Positions 60,496-64,000 of a DNA stretch of 64,000 nucleotides are shown here, in pieces. A program made the translations under genes and the position numbers. This DNA comes from Nocardiopsis eucommiae (GTDB lineage Bacteria; Actinomycetota; Actinomycetes; Streptosporangiales; Streptosporangiaceae). How positions within the stretch are numbered: position 1 is the stretch's first letter; the number at the start of each line of letters is the position of its first letter. Location of the stretch: assembly GCA_018388625.1 (NCBI GenBank), contig CP074402.1:4960001-5024000 (forward strand). Direction: 5' to 3'. A model generated the notes under the pieces. It was not told the origin of the DNA. It was given only the letters and a program-made list of their open reading frames with translations, and made no database searches.

Positions 60496-61865
60496 CTAGC
60501 GCGTCCGGCAGACGGGGGCGTCCGTCCCGCCCTCCGCGAAGGCCGCCGGGACGTAGTGGCCCTCACCGATGCGGTACCAGACGTCCGAGACGCCGGTGGG
60601 CCCGGTGGCCCGGTCGCCGGTGGTGCGGCAGGCCACGTCCACGTTGGCCTTGTGCGCGGCCAGGCCGACGGTGTCGAACGCGGTGCCCGGCCCCTCCCGC
60701 ACGACCACCGGATCGGTGCCGCTGGCCGTGGTGATCTCGGCGCGGGCCCGGTACTCGGCTGTCCAGAGGTAGTCGACCCGCACCCACCCGTTGGTGGGCA
60801 GCTGGAGCCCCTCGTTGAACGCGCCGTCCGCGAGGTCGATCCCCGCCGGATTGAGCACCCGGCGGCCGAACCCGTCCAGGCCGTTGTTGTGGTTCTCGGT
60901 GTAGGCGGCCTGGGCCTGGGGGCGCCCCCGGTCCAGGTCGCGCCAGGACTCGCGGTCGTCGTTCCAGTGGTCGTCGGTGATGTTCCAGGGGCCGACGTCC
61001 CACACGGGCAGGTAGGCGCAGCGCGGGACGTGGTTCTCGGTGTCGCCGCTCGCCTCGGGCCCCAGAGCACCGGTGCTGCACACCCGGACGGTGTACTCTC
61101 CGCCTCCCCGGGTGGACAGGCCCCGTCGCGAGGGCAGTGCCGCGAACTGGTCGGCGGTGCGGACCGTGTGGCCGTTGGCGGTCTTGTTGCCGACCAGGCC
61201 GATGCGGGTGGCGAACAGGCGCGCGGAGAACGGCTTCGGGACGTCGTCGCCCCGCGCCTCCTCCGTGCTTCCGGCGGAGCCCCCACCGGAGCCCTCCGCC
61301 TCCCCGGTCCGGGGTCCTCCGGAGGGGTCCCGGTGCCCTCGACCGGGCGGACGCTGACCTCGGTGACCGCGGTGCGATCGTCCCGCTCCCGTGACGCCGA
61401 GGCGCCCGTCGCCTCCACCCCGACCCTCAGCTGGACCTCGCTGACCGCCTCCGGCAGCGTCACCCGGCCTCCGCCGGTACCGGTCGGGTGCCACTCGGTC
61501 CACATGCCGTCGGCGCGCACGCCCCGGGCCTCGGTGAGCACCTCCTCGGCGTCACCGGTGACGCGCACGGCCACGTCGAGGGTGTCGGTAGCTCCCTCCA
61601 GCTCCTGTTCGGGGAAGGTCGCGAGCCCCGCGCGGCGCTGGGCCGGGTCCAGACGCGGGGAGGCGCCGAGGCGCTCGGTCGCGTCCCCGGTGTTCAGGCG
61701 CAGTCCACCGGAGTCCAGGGTGAGCCCGATCCGGTCCGCCGAGGACAGGTCCTGCTCCAGCCAGGCCGACGCGGCCAGGGCGGCGGTGGGTGTCGCCAGC
61801 GGAGCCAGCAGGGCGAACACCCCGAGGGCCACGAGGGACGTGGTCGTACGCCGGTTGTCGGCCAT
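60496..61865 (-). CDS. Secreted protein with SH3-like C-terminal domain
   Basis: 456 residues after repair. Signal peptide (LVALGVFALLAPLATPTAAL), an N-terminal beta-rich part with ADRIGLTLDSGGLRLNTGDA, then GFGRRVLNPAGIDLADGAF, and a C-terminal domain resembling a bacterial SH3 fold (VVREGPGTAFDTVGLAAHKA, WYRIGEGHYVPAAF). A carbohydrate or peptidoglycan-binding role would fit, but I do not recognise the family. One frameshift in the C4 run at 61302-61305 is repaired by one base (457 codons). The ATG at 61865 has AAGGAACG upstream. Confidence 0.72.
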
Positions 61866-61891
61866 CGTTCCTTCTCTCACCAAACACAAAA

Positions 61892-61910
61892 AGTGATCGA
61901 TTTAGTCACT
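61892..61910. promoter_or_regulatory. Inverted repeat upstream of the secreted-protein gene
   Basis: Arms AGTGA and TCACT separated by 9 bases, next to a second GTGATTACTA half-site; the region is AT-rich. It could be an operator for the gene starting at 61865. No regulator is assigned. Confidence 0.4.
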
Positions 61911-61997
61911 CTTAGTAATCACCCTGGTGTGCCCGCACTCAAGCAGGTTGGTCAGGGTGTTGGTGATCCGAGGGTAAAAGTCCGACTTGGGCGGCTC

Positions 61998-63152
61998 TCA
62001 GGCGGCGAAGGCCAGCAGGCAGGCCGTGAAGCCGTGCACGTGGTTCACCCCGGCGACCGGGCCGATCTCCCCGGCCGCGAAGAAGCCCGCCACGGGACCC
62101 ACGCCGAGGATCCGGCGGACCGCGAGGACGTCGTGGTCGGACTGCGAGAACAGCGTCTCTCCCCGGCCGTTGCACGAGAACAGCAGGCCCCCGCCCACGG
62201 CGTGTTCGGCGCCGAACTCCGTCAGTTTGCGGGCGAGGTCCTCGTCCGCCGTGCTGGCGTCGCGCACCTGGAAGCGGACGGTCTGACCGACCTCCACCAT
62301 CTCGTCGATGGTCAGGGCCCCGAGCCCCGGATCGGCCTCGCTGAGGGTGCGGATGAGGAAGTCGCCCTGTTCGTGGTGGTCGGCGTACTCGTCCATCGCG
62401 ATCCCGATGTGCAGCCCCCGCGAGGCCAGCTCACGGTCCTCCTCGGAGAGCTCCTCCACGAGGGTCTCCAACCGCTCGTAGGCGTTGGTCCCGGCCAGTT
62501 CCAGCACGAGGTTGCCGTCGGCCTTGGTGATGGTCATGCTCGGTCCGACCGGACGGCAGCCCTGGCTGACCACCGTGCCCAGCACCCCCTCACCGCCGAT
62601 CAGCACGCCGATGGCGCCGTTGTCGGCCACGTCGCCCTCGCAGAACAGACGGACCGACTCCTCGCCGTGCAGCCCGTCGGCCATGCCCCCGACCAGCGGA
62701 AGACCGTCGAGGGCGGCCGTCGTCTCGCGAACGAACGCCTGGGTGGGGAACTCGTAGGGGTTGGTGAACAGGATCCCGGCCCGGTCGCGCGGGGACGGCT
62801 CACGCATACCCACCACCGCCAACTGGTCGCCCTCCACCACGGTGTCCAGCCGGAAAGGGGTCAGCTCGACCCCGGGCAGGCGTGCGCACCACACGCTGAC
62901 CGCGCCCTGCCCCTCCACGCCCCGGCCGCCGCCGACCACGCCGGTGGCGCTGCACCCCAGCGTGAGCGCGTCGCCGGTCAGTTCCATGACCCGCCTTCCG
63001 GCGAGCGTGACCTCGTCCGGGTCCGCCCCGCTGACGAAGAAGCAGACGAGGTCGGCCGGGCCGTCCATCTGCTCCAGGGCCTGAAGCGCGGCGCGCTCGG
63101 CCGCGTTCACGAGGTCGGCCCCCGTCGTCAGTGCATCGCCGAACCTAGCCAC
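61998..63152 (-). CDS. FIST-domain signal protein
   Basis: 384 residues, intact. FIST_N features (CFFVSGADPDEVTLAGRRVM, LTLGCSATGVVGGGRGVEGQ) are followed by FIST_C (MTITKADGNLVLELAGTNAY, LGVGPVAGFFAAGEIGPVAG, HGFTACLLAFA). FIST proteins bind small ligands, possibly amino acids, and signal to cyclic-di-GMP or kinase partners; none is encoded next to it. The GTG at 63152 is the start; no strong ribosome site is visible. It is divergent from the chelatase-like gene. Confidence 0.85.
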   Translation of the reverse strand: MARFGDALTTGADLVNAAERAALQALEQMDGPADLVCFFVSGADPDEVTLAGRRVMELTGDALTLGCSATGVVGGGRGVEGQGAVSVWCARLPGVELTPFRLDTVVEGDQLAVVGMREPSPRDRAGILFTNPYEFPTQAFVRETTAALDGLPLVGGMADGLHGEESVRLFCEGDVADNGAIGVLIGGEGVLGTVVSQGCRPVGPSMTITKADGNLVLELAGTNAYERLETLVEELSEEDRELASRGLHIGIAMDEYADHHEQGDFLIRTLSEADPGLGALTIDEMVEVGQTVRFQVRDASTADEDLARKLTEFGAEHAVGGGLLFSCNGRGETLFSQSDHDVLAVRRILGVGPVAGFFAAGEIGPVAGVNHVHGFTACLLAFAA

Positions 63153-63333
63153 CAGCTGCCACCCCCGCCTTCACCGGTCGTGCGGACCGGTCCCTGGGAA
63201 CCTTGCCGTCTCATTCTTCCATCCGGACTCCCAACAGGAGCTTTCCTCCTGGTGGCCCCTCAAACGCCCCGACCCCGGCGTGTGTCCCCCGGTTCCTCCC
63301 CTCCCAGGGCGGGCGGCACAACCGGGCACGCCC

Positions 63334-63339
63334 TACACT
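63334..63339 (+). promoter_or_regulatory. -10 element of the chelatase-like gene, leaderless
   Basis: TACACT six bases before the GTG at 63346, which sets the transcription start at the initiation codon. Confidence 0.55.
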
Positions 63340-63345
63340 CCCCTT

Positions 63346-64000
63346 GTGACCCATGCCGCACCCGCTCCGAGCGGGCTCCCGCGCACCCGTGCCGCGCTGC
63401 GCGCGTCCGGCCACGTCCGCCGCACCACCACGGCGGAGGTGCGAGAGAACCTGCTGGCCCGGATGGCCGCGGGCCGCCCCCGCTTCCCCGGGGTGCACGG
63501 GTTCGACGACTCCGTGCTGCCGCAGTTGGAACGGGCGCTGATCGCGGGGCACGACATCGTTCTGCTGGGCGAGCGCGGCCAGGGCAAGACCCGGCTGATC
63601 CGCACCGTCGCCGGACTCCTCGACGAGTGGAGCCCCGTGGTCGAGGGCTGCCCGGTCAACGACCACCCCTTCGCCCCGGTCTGCCCCGCCTGTCTGCGCC
63701 GGAGCGCGGCCGAGGGCGACGACCTCCCCGTGGCCTGGCGGCACCGCGACGCCCGCTACGGCGAGAAGCTGGCCACCCCCGACACCGGCACCACGGAACT
63801 GATCGGTGACGTGGATCCGGCCCGGCTGGCCGAGGGCCGCTCCCTCGGCGACCCCGAGACGGTCCACTACGGCCTGCTGCCGCGCGCCAACCGGGGCGTG
63901 TTCTGCGTGAACGAACTCCCCGACCTGCCCGCGCGCGCCCAGGTGGCCCTCTTCAACGTGCTGGAGGAACGCGACCTCCAGGTGCGCGGCTACAGCCTGC
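63346..64000 (+). CDS. AAA+ ATPase of the magnesium-chelatase/MoxR type, partial at window edge
   Basis: 218 visible residues, running off the right edge. The AAA+ core begins with MAAGRPRFPGVHGFDDSVLP, Walker A GERGQGKTRLIRTVAG and, further on, the second-site region CVNELPDLPARAQVALFNVL, which carries the Walker B-like Asn-Glu and the family arginine finger region LEERDLQVRGYSL. Such proteins pair with von Willebrand A partners in chelatase-like chaperone complexes; none is in the window. The insertion between the two sites contains CPACLRRSAAEGDDL, a Cys-rich stretch. Start at the GTG 63346. Confidence 0.84.
   Translation, partial: MTHAAPAPSGLPRTRAALRASGHVRRTTTAEVRENLLARMAAGRPRFPGVHGFDDSVLPQLERALIAGHDIVLLGERGQGKTRLIRTVAGLLDEWSPVVEGCPVNDHPFAPVCPACLRRSAAEGDDLPVAWRHRDARYGEKLATPDTGTTELIGDVDPARLAEGRSLGDPETVHYGLLPRANRGVFCVNELPDLPARAQVALFNVLEERDLQVRGYSL

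Overview
The window is high-GC actinobacterial chromosome. A mycothiol-dependent amidase (mca), DUF4307, DUF4245, a lipid-droplet-associated protein, two RNHCP proteins, many GTG/TTG starts and several apparently leaderless genes point to Actinomycetes, perhaps a Nocardiopsis relative. The genus is an inference; I saw no rRNA or tRNA genes.

Left part (1-19,744, mostly minus strand): a conjugation-type secretion locus that resembles the Tcp/Tn916-like systems of Gram-positive bacteria. In transcription order it has a TcpC-like protein, a small two-helix membrane protein, a very long TcpE-disordered-MinD protein, a VirB4-type ATPase, a two-helix coiled-coil protein, a VirB6/TcpH-like polytopic protein, a VirB8-like protein, a transglycosylase/NlpC-P60 wall hydrolase, and a membrane protein cut by the window edge. 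Three of its transcription units start behind a shared upstream motif. The locus is interrupted by cargo: a secreted HNH nuclease, an orphan ectoine hydroxylase (ectD), an AT-rich patch with a small lipoprotein, and a TipA-like MerR regulator with a VOC protein gene that has a perfect MerR-type operator. No coupling ATPase, relaxase, integrase or attachment site is visible.

Middle part (20-40 kb): mostly core genes: yhhN, ychF, an FkbM methyltransferase, a hydrolase, rmuC, DUF6542, xseB-xseA, the lipid-droplet protein, ispH, DUF4245, a TetR regulator, glpX, DUF3352, an ABC-2 transporter pair, two tandem RNHCP proteins, DUF1707 and fumC.

Right part (40-64 kb): a receptor Ser/Thr kinase, a tyrosine phosphatase, two tandem secreted transglycosylase-like proteins, a 1,343-residue membrane protein built of internal repeats, a PhoH/PIN ATPase, a cis-prenyltransferase, an ECF-type sigma factor, a second kinase, a DUF255 thioredoxin-fold protein, an ornithine-cyclodeaminase-like gene with a GntR regulator and operator, mca, greA, a secreted protein, a FIST protein and the start of a MoxR/chelatase-like ATPase.

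Quality note: about 38 frameshifts break otherwise normal genes, including greA, ychF, xseA and the VirB4 gene. Each is repaired by adding one G or C, nearly always to a short G/C run, and each repaired gene length then becomes an exact multiple of three. I treat them as base-call or assembly deletions and give whole-gene coordinates across them.
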